Source: Verrucomicrobiota bacterium (GTDB taxonomy: Bacteria > Verrucomicrobiota > Verrucomicrobiia > Opitutales > Puniceicoccaceae). From it: a stretch of DNA of 64,000 bases. The translations under genes were made by a program, and so were the position numbers. Location of the stretch: contig JBCDMB010000010.1 of the NCBI GenBank assembly GCA_038744685.1, positions 1-64,000 on the forward strand, given 5' to 3'. The notes below the pieces were generated by a model. That model was not told where the DNA came from, made no database searches, and worked only from the letters and a program-made list of their open reading frames with translations. Positions 55,340-63,906 of this stretch are shown here, piece after piece; the stretch's first letter is position 1, and every line of letters begins with the position of its first letter.

Positions 55340-55491
55340 TTGGAAAGAGGTCGAACGACGAATTCGGTATCACCCCTGAAGGTGCGGCGGGTCGGGCTTC
55401 TTGATTGAGGAAAAATTCATTCCTGTTTTGAGGGATCGAAGGAGCTGGAAGGGGTTTGCTATCTGTGCCCGAGTCTCCCATGGTAAGGTTC

Positions 55492-55796
55492 GATCTTTGA
55501 AGCACGGGCATTCGCTTTTCTACTTTGGTGGAGGAGAGGAAAGTCCGGACACCGTAGAGCAGGATTCCCTCTGAAAAGAGGGGCACGGCGTGTAAAGGCG
55601 ACGTGACGGAAAGTGTCGCAGAAAACAAACCGTCCCGCGAATGCGGGATAAGGGTGAAAAGGTGGGGTAAGAGCCCACCGCTCGTCAGGTAACTGGCGAG
55701 GCAGGATAAACCCAATCCGGTGCAAGGCGAATAGAGGATCGGGTGGCTCGCCCTTTGGTCCCGGGTTTAGCTGCATTTCGCTTCGGCGAAAAGATC
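55492..55796 (+). ncRNA. rnpB: RNase P RNA (class A)
   Basis: Conserved regions appear in order. GAGGAAAGTCCGGAC (CR I) lies near 55530. CAGAAAACAAACCG (CR II/III area) follows. GGATAAACCCAATCCGGTG followed by CAAGGCGAATAG (CR IV/V) lies near 55706. GATCTTT at 55492-55498 can pair with AAAGATC at 55790-55796 to form helix P1, giving the ends proposed here. A hairpin AGATCGG...CCGATCT just after may act in 3'-end formation. It is the catalytic RNA that trims pre-tRNA 5' ends, partner of RnpA. Confidence 0.93.
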
Positions 55797-55961
55797 GGTT
55801 TGGGCCGATCTAGATGAATGGATGCCATTCCTTGCCAACGGCGAGGGATACAGAATCCGGCTTACAGTGCTTCAAAGGTCTTTTTGATGGTTTCAGGAAA
55901 CGGTTTATCCCTCGACATCGTTGGCCGAGGAATAAACGCTGTCGGTGAAAGTCCCGGTATC

Positions 55962-56507
55962 ATGCGTTTTTTGGTTCTTAGTTGTAGTCTCAGTGAGAAT
56001 AGCCGTAGTCGCCGGATGGCAGAGGTCGTCCGGAACGATTTAGACGATGCCGGTGAAGAGGTTGACTTCGTTGATTTGCGGCATCACGCGCTTCCCTTTT
56101 GTGATGGTGGGGCAGCTTACGGGGATCCGGCAGTCGCACCAATTGCCGAGCGGGTAAAACGGGCCGACGGTATCATACTCGCCGGACCGATCTATAACTA
56201 CGATTATAACGCCGCAGCAAAAAATGTAGTCGAAATGACGGGTTCGGGGAGTTGGAGCGGAAAAGTAGTAGGGTTTATTGCTGCTGCCGGAGGGCAGGGG
56301 AGTTACTTATCGGTCTTGCCTCTAGCGAACAGTTTGATGGCGGATTTCCGCTGCGTGATCGTCCCCCGATTCGTTTATGCTGATGGAAGCGCCTTTGGAG
56401 ACGACGGCGAGTTGGACAATGAAGAGGTTCGGGAGAGGATCCGTAGTCTAGGAGTCGACCTCGTCGGATTCACACAAGGTCTTGCCGGAGTCCTTGAGAA
56501 CCGTTAG
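55962..56507 (+). CDS. NADPH-dependent FMN reductase family protein
   Basis: A 181-residue flavodoxin-fold protein. FLVLSCSLSENSRSRRMAEVV (FMN phosphate loop), GIILAGPIYNYDYNAAAKNVVEMTG (P-x-Y-N-Y motif) and VVGFIAAAGGQGSYL match the SsuE/ArsH/azoreductase-like family. It reduces FMN or quinones with NAD(P)H; the physiological substrate is unknown. ATG 55962 is preferred to an upstream frame opening that would run into rnpB. Confidence 0.87.
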   Translation: MRFLVLSCSLSENSRSRRMAEVVRNDLDDAGEEVDFVDLRHHALPFCDGGAAYGDPAVAPIAERVKRADGIILAGPIYNYDYNAAAKNVVEMTGSGSWSGKVVGFIAAAGGQGSYLSVLPLANSLMADFRCVIVPRFVYADGSAFGDDGELDNEEVRERIRSLGVDLVGFTQGLAGVLENR

Positions 56508-56702
56508 CTTGTATCCATACAGGGAATAGCCGGGGCCTCTGGGGCCTTGGGCATTCTTCGGAAGATATCGTTAGGCTACTTCGCAACTAGCGAACAGAAG
56601 CTTCGGTGGCAGCGGCACGTCCCTTTTCCAGTCGTTTGAGGAATTCATTTTTCTCTCGAAAGTCATCGCTTGGCCTGAGAATGAACCGCTAGGTTTGCTA
56701 AG

Positions 56703-57383
56703 ATGAACAAACGCGTCGGATCGTTTTACTTCGCGGGATTCTTCTTGTTGGGGGCGGCTGGCTGGGCTTTTTACCCTCTGGGTCTGATCTTTCTTTGGCC
56801 AGCGGTTTCTCTTGGGGTGATCGGATCCGGATATTGGGGGTTAGGAGCCGGTGTCTATGGAAAGCAGGGTGGATCGCACAGTTGGGCCTTTCGGGCTTTT
56901 CATTGCTTTGCGATCCAGGGGCATGAAGTGTCCCGGAGATATTATGCGCGTCAGTGCGACCTCTTGAACGAACTGGCTCCTCGACTTTGGATCGGCCGCC
57001 AGTTGACCTCTCGCGAGACCGAGGGGCTAATCGAAAAAGGAGTCACCGCGATTCTCGATCTAACCGCTGAATTCTCGGAACCGTCTCCTTTGAGAAGATT
57101 GAACTACCTCAACCTTCCGATTCTCGATCTAACCGCACCGAGTGATGAACAGATCGAGAAGGCGATTCGCTTTATTGATGAGGAAAGGTCTAAGGGCATG
57201 GTCTACGTGCATTGTAAAATCGGGTACTCTCGGACTGCGGCGATTGCGGGATGTTATCTCTTGCACAAAGGCCTCGCCAAAGGAGCGGATGAGGCGATGA
57301 ACTTCATGCGGGAAGCGCGCCCTGGGTTGGTCATTAGACCCGAAGCTGAAGCGACCCTTCGACGTTGGAAGGAGGGAACCTAG
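56703..57383 (+). CDS. membrane-anchored dual-specificity phosphatase (YnbD-like C-terminal half)
   Basis: A 226-residue protein. Two hydrophobic segments (about residues 7-25 and 28-50) precede a dual-specificity phosphatase domain with the P-loop H170-CKIGYSR-177 (HCx5R) and a general-acid loop LDLTAPSD. In E. coli YnbD a similar phosphatase is fused to a PAP2 domain; here only the phosphatase half is present. It probably removes phosphate from a lipid head-group intermediate of the operon. A GTG of the sulfotransferase gene starts on its stop codon (TAGTG). Confidence 0.82.
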   Translation: MNKRVGSFYFAGFFLLGAAGWAFYPLGLIFLWPAVSLGVIGSGYWGLGAGVYGKQGGSHSWAFRAFHCFAIQGHEVSRRYYARQCDLLNELAPRLWIGRQLTSRETEGLIEKGVTAILDLTAEFSEPSPLRRLNYLNLPILDLTAPSDEQIEKAIRFIDEERSKGMVYVHCKIGYSRTAAIAGCYLLHKGLAKGADEAMNFMREARPGLVIRPEAEATLRRWKEGT

Positions 57384-58474
57384 TGACAGCTATTGTAACC
57401 CATCCTCTTGTTTCCGGGCGTTTTGGCAATCTGGTTACTTTGGCTCGCCGCTACGGCATCTCACCGCGTCACATTCCTGCTTTTGCGGGGGTGATCTTTT
57501 TGAGTTTACTGCGGCAACCGGGAATTTGGTTCGAAGGAAGGCGATATGAAAAGCGGATCAGTGGGAGCGAGCTGCCGTCCAATCCGGTTTTTGTGATTGG
57601 CCATTGGAGAAGTGGAACCACCCACCTGCAGAATCTCCTCAGTCAGGATCCCCAATTCGAGTCGATGACTATCCGCGAAGCTGCGATGCCTCTTGATTTT
57701 TTGACTCTGGGGAAAGTATTTCGACGACAGATTGAAAAGGCCGTTCCGAAGAAACGATTGATGGATAATGTTGCGATGTCAGCCGATTCGCCTTGGGAGG
57801 AAGAACTGGCTCTGGTCGCTTCCTGTCCTTTTTCCTTTTATCATGTCTCGTTCTTTCCGAACGCGATGGAGCGCATCTTCCAGAACGCGGTTTTTTTCGA
57901 TGGTCGGGACCCCACCTTGATCGAAGCTTGGCGGAGAGAGTATCTCTATTTTCTTCGCAAGGTTTCTCTCGTTCGACCGGGAAAACCGTTCCTCCTGAAA
58001 AATCCCGCTAACACTGCGCGGATTGATTTGTTGCTGGAGATGTTCCCTCGAGCGCGATTCATCCACATCCATCGCAATCCTTACGATGTGTTTCGTTCAA
58101 CGGTCGATCTTTACCTCAAGGCACAAACGGAGTGGGGGTTTCATCCGGTAGATCGAAACCGGATCGTCGAACATGTCTTGGAGAGTTATCCGCTGCTCAT
58201 GACCGCTTACCTCGAGCAGCGTGATTTAGTTCCTAAGGATTGCTTGGTCGAAGTTGCCTTCATGGACCTCGAGGCGAAACCGATGGAAACCCTATCGTCG
58301 ATTTATTCCGATCTGTCTTTGGAGGGTTCTACGAGGGCCACGGATCGCTTTCAGCATTATCTTCGAGAGGTGGGAAACTACCGCAAAAACGATCCCGGTT
58401 TGGCCGAGGAGGAAAAGAGAAGGGTTCGCTCGGAGTGGGAATCCTTTTTCGACGCGTTCGGATATGAGGTGTAG
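57383..58474 (+). CDS. sulfotransferase-family protein
   Basis: About 363 residues. The PAPS 5'-phosphosulfate loop GHWRSGTTHLQNLLSQDP lies near residues 68-85, and the 3'-phosphate region is RARFIHIHRNPYDVFRSTV. KPFLLKNPANTARI and the general layout match sulfotransferase family 3/StaL-like proteins that sulfate small molecules, glycans or lipids. GTG start at 57383, preceded by GGAGG and overlapping the phosphatase stop. In this lipid operon a membrane-lipid or head-group acceptor is likely (inference). Confidence 0.88.
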   Translation: MTAIVTHPLVSGRFGNLVTLARRYGISPRHIPAFAGVIFLSLLRQPGIWFEGRRYEKRISGSELPSNPVFVIGHWRSGTTHLQNLLSQDPQFESMTIREAAMPLDFLTLGKVFRRQIEKAVPKKRLMDNVAMSADSPWEEELALVASCPFSFYHVSFFPNAMERIFQNAVFFDGRDPTLIEAWRREYLYFLRKVSLVRPGKPFLLKNPANTARIDLLLEMFPRARFIHIHRNPYDVFRSTVDLYLKAQTEWGFHPVDRNRIVEHVLESYPLLMTAYLEQRDLVPKDCLVEVAFMDLEAKPMETLSSIYSDLSLEGSTRATDRFQHYLREVGNYRKNDPGLAEEEKRRVRSEWESFFDAFGYEV

Positions 58475-58544
58475 GGCACTTTAGATGGATTTTTCTGTAA
58501 CGGCGGAATCAATCCGGTAGGATGGAGCAAAGCGAAGGGTGAGT

Positions 58545-60311
58545 ATGGAAACGGAAAACTGGACGGTTACGAGTGACGAGTTCGAGAGCTGGGATGGTAC
58601 CCGATTGTTTTTCCGAACGTGGGAGCCGAAGGTGAGATCCGATCGCGCCCTGATCGTTATTCATCGGGGGCACGAACATTCGGGTAGGGTAGAGCGACAG
58701 ATCGAAGATCTTGGACTATCCGATTCTTGGGCCTTTAGCTGGGATGCCCGCGGCCATGGTGAGTCGCCCGGCGAACGTGGAGACGCGGAAAGCTATTACC
58801 ATCTCGTTAAGGATTTAGACTCTTTCGTCCGATTTGTCTCTGGAAACCACGGCATTCCGGTCGAGAACATGGTCATTCTTGCAAATAGCGTGGGGGCGGT
58901 AACGGCGAGTGCTTGGGTGCATGATTACGCCCCCAGAATCCGTGCAATGGTTCTCGCCGCTCCCGCCTTTCGCATTCGGCTTTACGTTCCCTTGGCAATT
59001 CCGTTTCTGCGACTCCTCCTTCGGATCAAACCGCGGGCGAAAATCAGTAGCTATGTGAAGTCGCGGATGCTGACCCACGACCCTGAGCAAGCAGCCCTCT
59101 ATGACAAAGACTCTTTGATTACCCGCGACATCTCGGTGCGAGTTCTCCTTGGGCTCCACGATACGGCCACCCGGATTCTCGCGGACGCGGCTGCAATCGA
59201 AACTCCGACCCTCGTCCTTTCCGCAGGAAGCGACTGGGTGGTGAAGAACGGAGCTCAACAGGCTTTTTTCGAGAAGCTCTCGTCTCCAGTCAAAAAGATG
59301 AAAAGTTATCCGGGCTTTTTTCATGCAATTCTTCACGAGAAGGAACGGCAGTTACCGGTCGATGCCGCCCGCCAGTTCATTCTCGAGGCTTTTCGGTGCC
59401 CTGTCGACCGGAGCAATCTCTCCCGCGGGGATGACTCGGGGTATACGCAGCGCGAATATGACCTTCTTCGGTGTTCGCCGCCGCTTTGGAAGGGTTTGTT
59501 CTTCGGCCTTCAGAGAATGGCTCTCCGCACAGTTGGGCGATTGAGTAGTGGGATCTCCATCGGCTGCGAAACAGGCTTCGATTCCGGAACGTCTTTGGAT
59601 TACGTCTACGAAAACGAACCAAGGGGAAAAACTTTTTTAGGAAAGTGGATCGACCGAGCCTATCTGAATGCGGTGGGCTGGCGCGGAATCCGCGAACGGG
59701 GAGAGAATCTCCAAGCGTGTTTGGCGGAGGAGATCCGTAGCCGGGGCGGAAAAGAGGAGTCCGTGCGTGTTCTCGATGTCGCAACGGGCTGTGGCCGCTA
59801 CGTGCTGGAAGTGATCCGGACGAATCCGGATCTAAGAATTGAGGCCCGCCTCCGGGATAACACACCGCGAAACGTCGAGACGGGAACGAGAAATGCCGCA
59901 ACCATGGGGGTTGAGTCCGTCGAGTTTGTTTTGGGTGACGCCTTCGATAAAGAGTCGCTTTTGGCTGAATCACCCCCTCCAGATATCGTGATCGTCTCTG
60001 GCCTCTACGAACTGTTCCCCGAGAATGCCCAAGTAGTCCAGTCGCTGGAAGGAATTGCCGGAGTGCTTAAGCCAGGCGGGAGCCTAATATATACCAGTCA
60101 GCCCTGGCATCCCCAGATTGAGATGATTGCTCGCACCTGCAACAACCGCGAGGGTGAACCGTGGATCATGCGACGGCGGACCCAGGCCGAGATGGACGAA
60201 TTGGTAGCCAGCGTTGGATTGGCGAAGACGAGAATGCTCCCCGATTTCTATGGTATTTTTTCTGTTTCCGTGGCTCTGAAGCCGGAAGGAAATGGTGGTG
60301 AGGCGGTATGA
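58545..60311 (+). CDS. ynbC: fused alpha/beta-hydrolase / SAM methyltransferase (YnbC-like)
   Basis: About 588 residues. Residues 1-280 are a serine aminopeptidase S33-type hydrolase (IVIHRGHEHSGRVERQIED; nucleophile in ILANSVGAV, His in FFHAILHE). Residues 300-585 are a class I methyltransferase with VRVLDVATGCGRYVLEVI and later PPPDIVIVSGLYELF. The same fusion occurs in E. coli YnbC, whose function is unknown. I use ATG 58545 (AAGG upstream), with GTG 58539 as alternative. Its stop overlaps the acyltransferase ATG (ATGA). Confidence 0.88.
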   Translation: METENWTVTSDEFESWDGTRLFFRTWEPKVRSDRALIVIHRGHEHSGRVERQIEDLGLSDSWAFSWDARGHGESPGERGDAESYYHLVKDLDSFVRFVSGNHGIPVENMVILANSVGAVTASAWVHDYAPRIRAMVLAAPAFRIRLYVPLAIPFLRLLLRIKPRAKISSYVKSRMLTHDPEQAALYDKDSLITRDISVRVLLGLHDTATRILADAAAIETPTLVLSAGSDWVVKNGAQQAFFEKLSSPVKKMKSYPGFFHAILHEKERQLPVDAARQFILEAFRCPVDRSNLSRGDDSGYTQREYDLLRCSPPLWKGLFFGLQRMALRTVGRLSSGISIGCETGFDSGTSLDYVYENEPRGKTFLGKWIDRAYLNAVGWRGIRERGENLQACLAEEIRSRGGKEESVRVLDVATGCGRYVLEVIRTNPDLRIEARLRDNTPRNVETGTRNAATMGVESVEFVLGDAFDKESLLAESPPPDIVIVSGLYELFPENAQVVQSLEGIAGVLKPGGSLIYTSQPWHPQIEMIARTCNNREGEPWIMRRRTQAEMDELVASVGLAKTRMLPDFYGIFSVSVALKPEGNGGEAV

Positions 60312-60970
60312 AACGAAAGATCGTTTCCGCCGTGTTGGTGTTTCTGATTCGGTTGGTTTGCGGTGCTGTAGTGCGAAAATCGCCCCGAATTTTGCCGGAT
60401 GGGCCACTCGTTTTCTTCTCCAACCACACGAGTAACCTCGATTTTCCCGTCATCTGGGCTGGCTTACCGCCGACGGTTCGCAGTCGGGCCCGACCTATCG
60501 CGGCCAGCGATTACTGGGATCGCGGCAGGTTGAGATCGTATCTTGCCCGAAACGTGTTCAAGGCGATTCTAATTGAGCGAAGAGCGGTGACGCGCGACAA
60601 CAATCCCATGGAGGCAATGCAGGCTGCATTGAAAGAAGGTGGATGTTTGATTGTTTTCCCGGAAGGAACGAGAAGTCGCTCTGGGGATCTTGGATCTTTT
60701 AAAGCGGGTATCTCTCACTTGGCACAGCTAGTGCCGAGTGTGCCTTTCGTTCCAGTCTATCTGGAAAACCTTTTCCGCATTTTGCCCAAGGGAGAGCGCT
60801 TTCCCTTGCCCCTTGTGGCGACGCTCGCCTTCGGCGAACCACTTTTCTTCGATGAAGCAGAAACAAAGGAGACATTCCTAACCCGGGCTACGGATGCATT
60901 GATAGAGTTGAGTGACTCTGGATCTCGAGAAGGTTTGCTGGGTCAAGAAGTGGTGAATGAGTCTAACTGA
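60308..60970 (+). CDS. lysophospholipid acyltransferase (PlsC-like)
   Basis: A 220-residue acyltransferase with the HX4D motif H40-TSNL-D45 and the acceptor motif FPEGTRSRSGDLGSFKAG (117-134). It transfers an acyl chain to a glycerolipid or related acceptor at the membrane. Shorter than PlsC of phosphatidic-acid synthesis, and its place in the ynb-like operon suggests it acylates the operon's own lipid. It overlaps both neighbours. Confidence 0.9.
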   Translation: MKRKIVSAVLVFLIRLVCGAVVRKSPRILPDGPLVFFSNHTSNLDFPVIWAGLPPTVRSRARPIAASDYWDRGRLRSYLARNVFKAILIERRAVTRDNNPMEAMQAALKEGGCLIVFPEGTRSRSGDLGSFKAGISHLAQLVPSVPFVPVYLENLFRILPKGERFPLPLVATLAFGEPLFFDEAETKETFLTRATDALIELSDSGSREGLLGQEVVNESN

Positions 60971-61907
60971 CGATCCAGAACTTCTTTTTCTTTTTGGTGG
61001 AGTTTACCTTCTCCTGATCGTTGCCCATTTGGCGGCGTTCTTCTTTAGAAAGCGTTGGTTGAGGGTAGACGAGGGCCGTTTCTACAGGAATCTAATTTCG
61101 CGGATTCAAGCTTGGTGGGGAATCGTCATCGTTATGACCCTGGCCATGCTTTTCGGGAAAATTGCGGCCCTGATCGTTTTTGCCGTCATTTCCTTCCAAG
61201 CGCTCAGGGAGTTCATAACCATAACGCCAACCCGCCCCGGAGACCACCGCGCCCTCTGCTGGTCTTTCTTTTTTATCCTCCCCGCTCAATACGTAGCGAT
61301 TGGTTTGGGTTTGGAGGTCATGGCGGCGATTTTCATTCCGGTTTACGCTTTCATATTCATACCTATTCGAGCCGCTCTCGCAGAAGACACGACGGATTTT
61401 CTCGCCCGCACCGCGAAAGTTCAGTGGGGGCTGATGGTCTACGTATACTTCATCAGTCACGCACCCGCTCTTCTTCTGATCCCGGTCAACGACTACCGCG
61501 GTGAAAACATGAAACTGCTCTTCTTCCTTGTCGTGATTGTGCAGCTCTCGGATGTGTTGCAGTATTGTTGGGGCAAAGCGATTGGGAAGAGGCCAATCTC
61601 TCAGAAATTGAGTCCCAGTAAAACGGCCGAAGGTCTTGTCGGTGGAATTGTTTCGACTGCAGCCATCGGAACCCTTCTCTGGTGGGCGACCCCCTTTTCG
61701 CCATTGGGAGCCTTCGTGTTATCCGTCGTTCTGTGTCTGATGGGATTCTTCGGCGGACTCGTGATGTCGGCTATCAAGAGGGATCGTGGAATCAAGGATT
61801 ATGGCAGTCTACTATCGGGTCACGGAGGCATCATCGACCGGATTGATTCACTCTGTTTTGCCGCTCCTGTTTTCTACCGCATCATCGTCTTCTTTTACGG
61901 ATCTTGA
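60957..61907 (+). CDS. ynbB: phosphatidate cytidylyltransferase-like protein (YnbB-like)
   Basis: A 316-residue membrane protein with about eight helices. The C-terminal signature KRDRGIKDYGSLLSGHGGIIDRIDSL is diagnostic of CDP-diglyceride synthases (S-x(3,4)-KR-x-x-KD-x-G...GGxxDRxD). It makes CDP-diacylglycerol or an analogous CDP-lipid for the phosphatidyltransferase that follows. YnbB is the E. coli homologue of this operon type, separate from housekeeping CdsA. Confidence 0.92.
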   Translation: MSLTDDPELLFLFGGVYLLLIVAHLAAFFFRKRWLRVDEGRFYRNLISRIQAWWGIVIVMTLAMLFGKIAALIVFAVISFQALREFITITPTRPGDHRALCWSFFFILPAQYVAIGLGLEVMAAIFIPVYAFIFIPIRAALAEDTTDFLARTAKVQWGLMVYVYFISHAPALLLIPVNDYRGENMKLLFFLVVIVQLSDVLQYCWGKAIGKRPISQKLSPSKTAEGLVGGIVSTAAIGTLLWWATPFSPLGAFVLSVVLCLMGFFGGLVMSAIKRDRGIKDYGSLLSGHGGIIDRIDSLCFAAPVFYRIIVFFYGS

Positions 61908-61910
61908 GAG

Positions 61911-62510
61911 ATGGTGAGCGTCTATGATCTCAAGACCCGCTTTCAAGCCCTTCTTCGGCCTTTGGTGCTCCGACTCGCGGGTTGGGGAGTGACGCCGAAC
62001 GCCATAACCGTATTGGCCTTGATCCTCTCATTGGCGGTAGGGATTTGGCTCTTCCTCGCGCCGGAATGCCGGATCGTCTATTTCGCTTACCCGGTCTTCT
62101 TGTTCGTCCGGATGGCATTGAATGCAATCGATGGAATGCTTGCCCGGGAGTTTGAGGGCAAAACCCGCTTAGGCGCCTTCCTCAACGAGATAGGCGACAT
62201 ACTCTCGGATGCAGCGCTTTACTTACCTCTGGGTTTTCTTCCGGGAGCGAGCCCCGCCCTAGGATCGGTTTTTGTAGTAATGGCAATTTCTACGGAGTTT
62301 TGCGGTCTGATTCCTCAAACGCAGGGAATGTCCCGGCGTTACGATGGCCCGATGGGGAAAAGTGACCGCGCTTTGGTGGTCGGGGTGTTTTTTTTCGTAG
62401 CCGGGATCTGGCCCGGAGTTCTTCCGGCGGTAAATCCGATCCTCGCCGTTTTGGGACTGCTTTGTGCCGTGACTTGCTTCCGCCGCGTTGAAAAGGCTTT
62501 GCAAGAATGA
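61911..62510 (+). CDS. ynbA: CDP-alcohol phosphatidyltransferase-family protein (YnbA-like)
   Basis: A 199-residue membrane protein with about six helices. The motif D74-G-ML-A-R79-x8-G88-AFL-N92-EIG-D96 follows the family pattern DGx2ARx8Gx3Dx3D, except N92 replaces the third Asp; D100 follows four residues later. It would join a CDP-lipid to an alcohol acceptor. The Asn variant, the cluster position and the LNEIGDILSDAALYLPL stretch fit the YnbA group rather than PgsA or PssA. Last gene of the operon. Confidence 0.88.
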   Translation: MVSVYDLKTRFQALLRPLVLRLAGWGVTPNAITVLALILSLAVGIWLFLAPECRIVYFAYPVFLFVRMALNAIDGMLAREFEGKTRLGAFLNEIGDILSDAALYLPLGFLPGASPALGSVFVVMAISTEFCGLIPQTQGMSRRYDGPMGKSDRALVVGVFFFVAGIWPGVLPAVNPILAVLGLLCAVTCFRRVEKALQE

Positions 62511-62747
62511 CGCGGTCCTTCTTCACAACACTCTCGCAGTATACGAACCTAACGGTTCTTAAAACACCGCCAATGACATTGTAGTAGCTGCGACGCGGTT
62601 CTCAAAAAGGCCTACCGGCCCACAAGGCCATTGCCATACTGCCACGGGAGGCCGCTTTCCCTTAAATCGATCAAAAGCATACTGAGGCTGATCCTAATCG
62701 GGAATTTAATCTTGCACCCGAAGTCAAATGATAAATGATAACGATAT

Positions 62748-62966
62748 ATGAGAACGATTGTCGATTTGCCAGAGGATCAACTCGACGCATTAGCGCATTT
62801 GTGTAAGGAGCAGGGGATTTCACGGGCGGAGGCCATTAGACGGGCGGTTCGCAGTATGCTCGCCGAAGAGGTAGACTCTTCGCGGATCCAAGCTTTTGGT
62901 GCGTGGAAGAGGAAAGAGGATTCCCGTTTGATCGTAGAGAAGATTAGGGAAGAGTGGGATCGGTGA
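62748..62966 (+). CDS. vapB: ribbon-helix-helix antitoxin (VapB/CopG type)
   Basis: A 72-residue protein. The N-terminal ribbon-helix-helix MRTIVDLPEDQLDALAHLCKEQGISRAEAIRRAVRSML is followed by a toxin-neutralising tail (FGAWKRKEDSRLIVEKIREEW). Its stop overlaps the GTG of vapC (GTGA). The upstream TGATAAATGATAACG run is a likely operator for autorepression by the VapBC complex. Confidence 0.88.
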   Translation: MRTIVDLPEDQLDALAHLCKEQGISRAEAIRRAVRSMLAEEVDSSRIQAFGAWKRKEDSRLIVEKIREEWDR

Positions 62967-63331
62967 AGGCGGTAATAGATTCCGATGTTCTTATCGACTA
63001 TCTGCAGGGATTTGGGGAGGCGAAAACAGAGATGGATCGATACGACGAACCGATCTATTCGGTGATCTCTTGGATGGAGGTCATGTGTGGTGCGGGGAGT
63101 GATCGCGAGCGGGCTGCTGCAGAATCGCTGTTTCGTTCGATGAAAAGAGTGGACGTCTCCATGGAGGTCGCCACGGGCGCTGTGAGGGAACGGCGTGCCT
63201 TGCGACTCAAGTTGCCGGATGCGATCATCTTTGCGACTGCTAGCTCGGAAGGTTGTTTTTTGGTGACCCGCAATACGAGAGACTTCGATACAAGCGATCC
63301 TCGGGTGCGAATCCCCTACCGGCTGTCATGA
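62963..63331 (+). CDS. vapC: PIN-domain toxin VapC
   Basis: About 122 residues from GTG 62963. The four acidic PIN residues are seen in AVIDSDVLIDYL, SWMEVMCGA, LKLPDAIIFATA and TRNTRDFD. It is a Mg-dependent ribonuclease that VapB inactivates; VapC toxins often cut tRNA or rRNA. Its stop overlaps the def ATG by ATGA. The frame looks intact, unlike the dead vapC at 9.6-10.0 kb. Confidence 0.88.
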   Translation: MKAVIDSDVLIDYLQGFGEAKTEMDRYDEPIYSVISWMEVMCGAGSDRERAAAESLFRSMKRVDVSMEVATGAVRERRALRLKLPDAIIFATASSEGCFLVTRNTRDFDTSDPRVRIPYRLS

Positions 63332-63906
63332 CATTGCGAGTAACCCAATACGGTGAAGCCGTCCTTCGTGAAAAGGGGGAAGCAATCACGACCTTTGATG
63401 ATTCTCTGGATGCTCTTGCTCAAGAGATGCTGGCAACGATGTATGAGGAGGGGGGGATCGGTTTGGCTGCACAGCAAATTGGTGAGGCGATCCAGCTTTG
63501 CGTTGTCGACCTCGGAGAAGGGGCTCAGAATACCGGCGAAGCTCTGTTGGACGGAAAAGAGGTGCCGCCCCCACTTTTAATGCCGTTGGTTTTGGTGAAC
63601 CCCGAGATTCTGTATCCAGAACCTCTGGAACTCGAAGTAGTGGAGGAGGGTTGCCTGTCATTATATCAGGTAAGGGGAGATGTGCCTCGACCGAGCGAGA
63701 TCGGTGTGACCTATCAGGATCTCGAGGGCGTCCAGCATACGCTGAGCTGCGAAGGTCTTTTCTCCCGCTGCATCCAGCACGAAGTCGATCATTTAAACGG
63801 AATCCTGTTCATCGACCGGATGGAGAAGGCCGATTTTGCCAAGATTCGGGGAAAGGTTAGGCGCTTAAAAAAGAAGGCGGGAAGGCAGCTCAAAGCTTCT
63901 TCATAA
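63328..63906 (+). CDS. def: peptide deformylase
   Basis: A 192-residue metalloprotease that removes the formyl group from new proteins. The three motifs are GIGLAAQQIG, EEGCLSLY and QHEVDHLNG (HExxH metal site). Length is typical. The ATG at 63328 overlaps the vapC stop; a longer frame from 63253 adds PIN-gene shadow. The usual fmt partner is not in the window. Confidence 0.94.
   Translation: MTLRVTQYGEAVLREKGEAITTFDDSLDALAQEMLATMYEEGGIGLAAQQIGEAIQLCVVDLGEGAQNTGEALLDGKEVPPPLLMPLVLVNPEILYPEPLELEVVEEGCLSLYQVRGDVPRPSEIGVTYQDLEGVQHTLSCEGLFSRCIQHEVDHLNGILFIDRMEKADFAKIRGKVRRLKKKAGRQLKASS

Noticed and set aside
56575-56700. Short minus-strand frame reading RFILRPSDDFREKNEFLKRL and onward to VR before a stop
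   Set aside because: About 30 codons without a start or a neighbour; looks coding-like but too short to support as a gene fragment.
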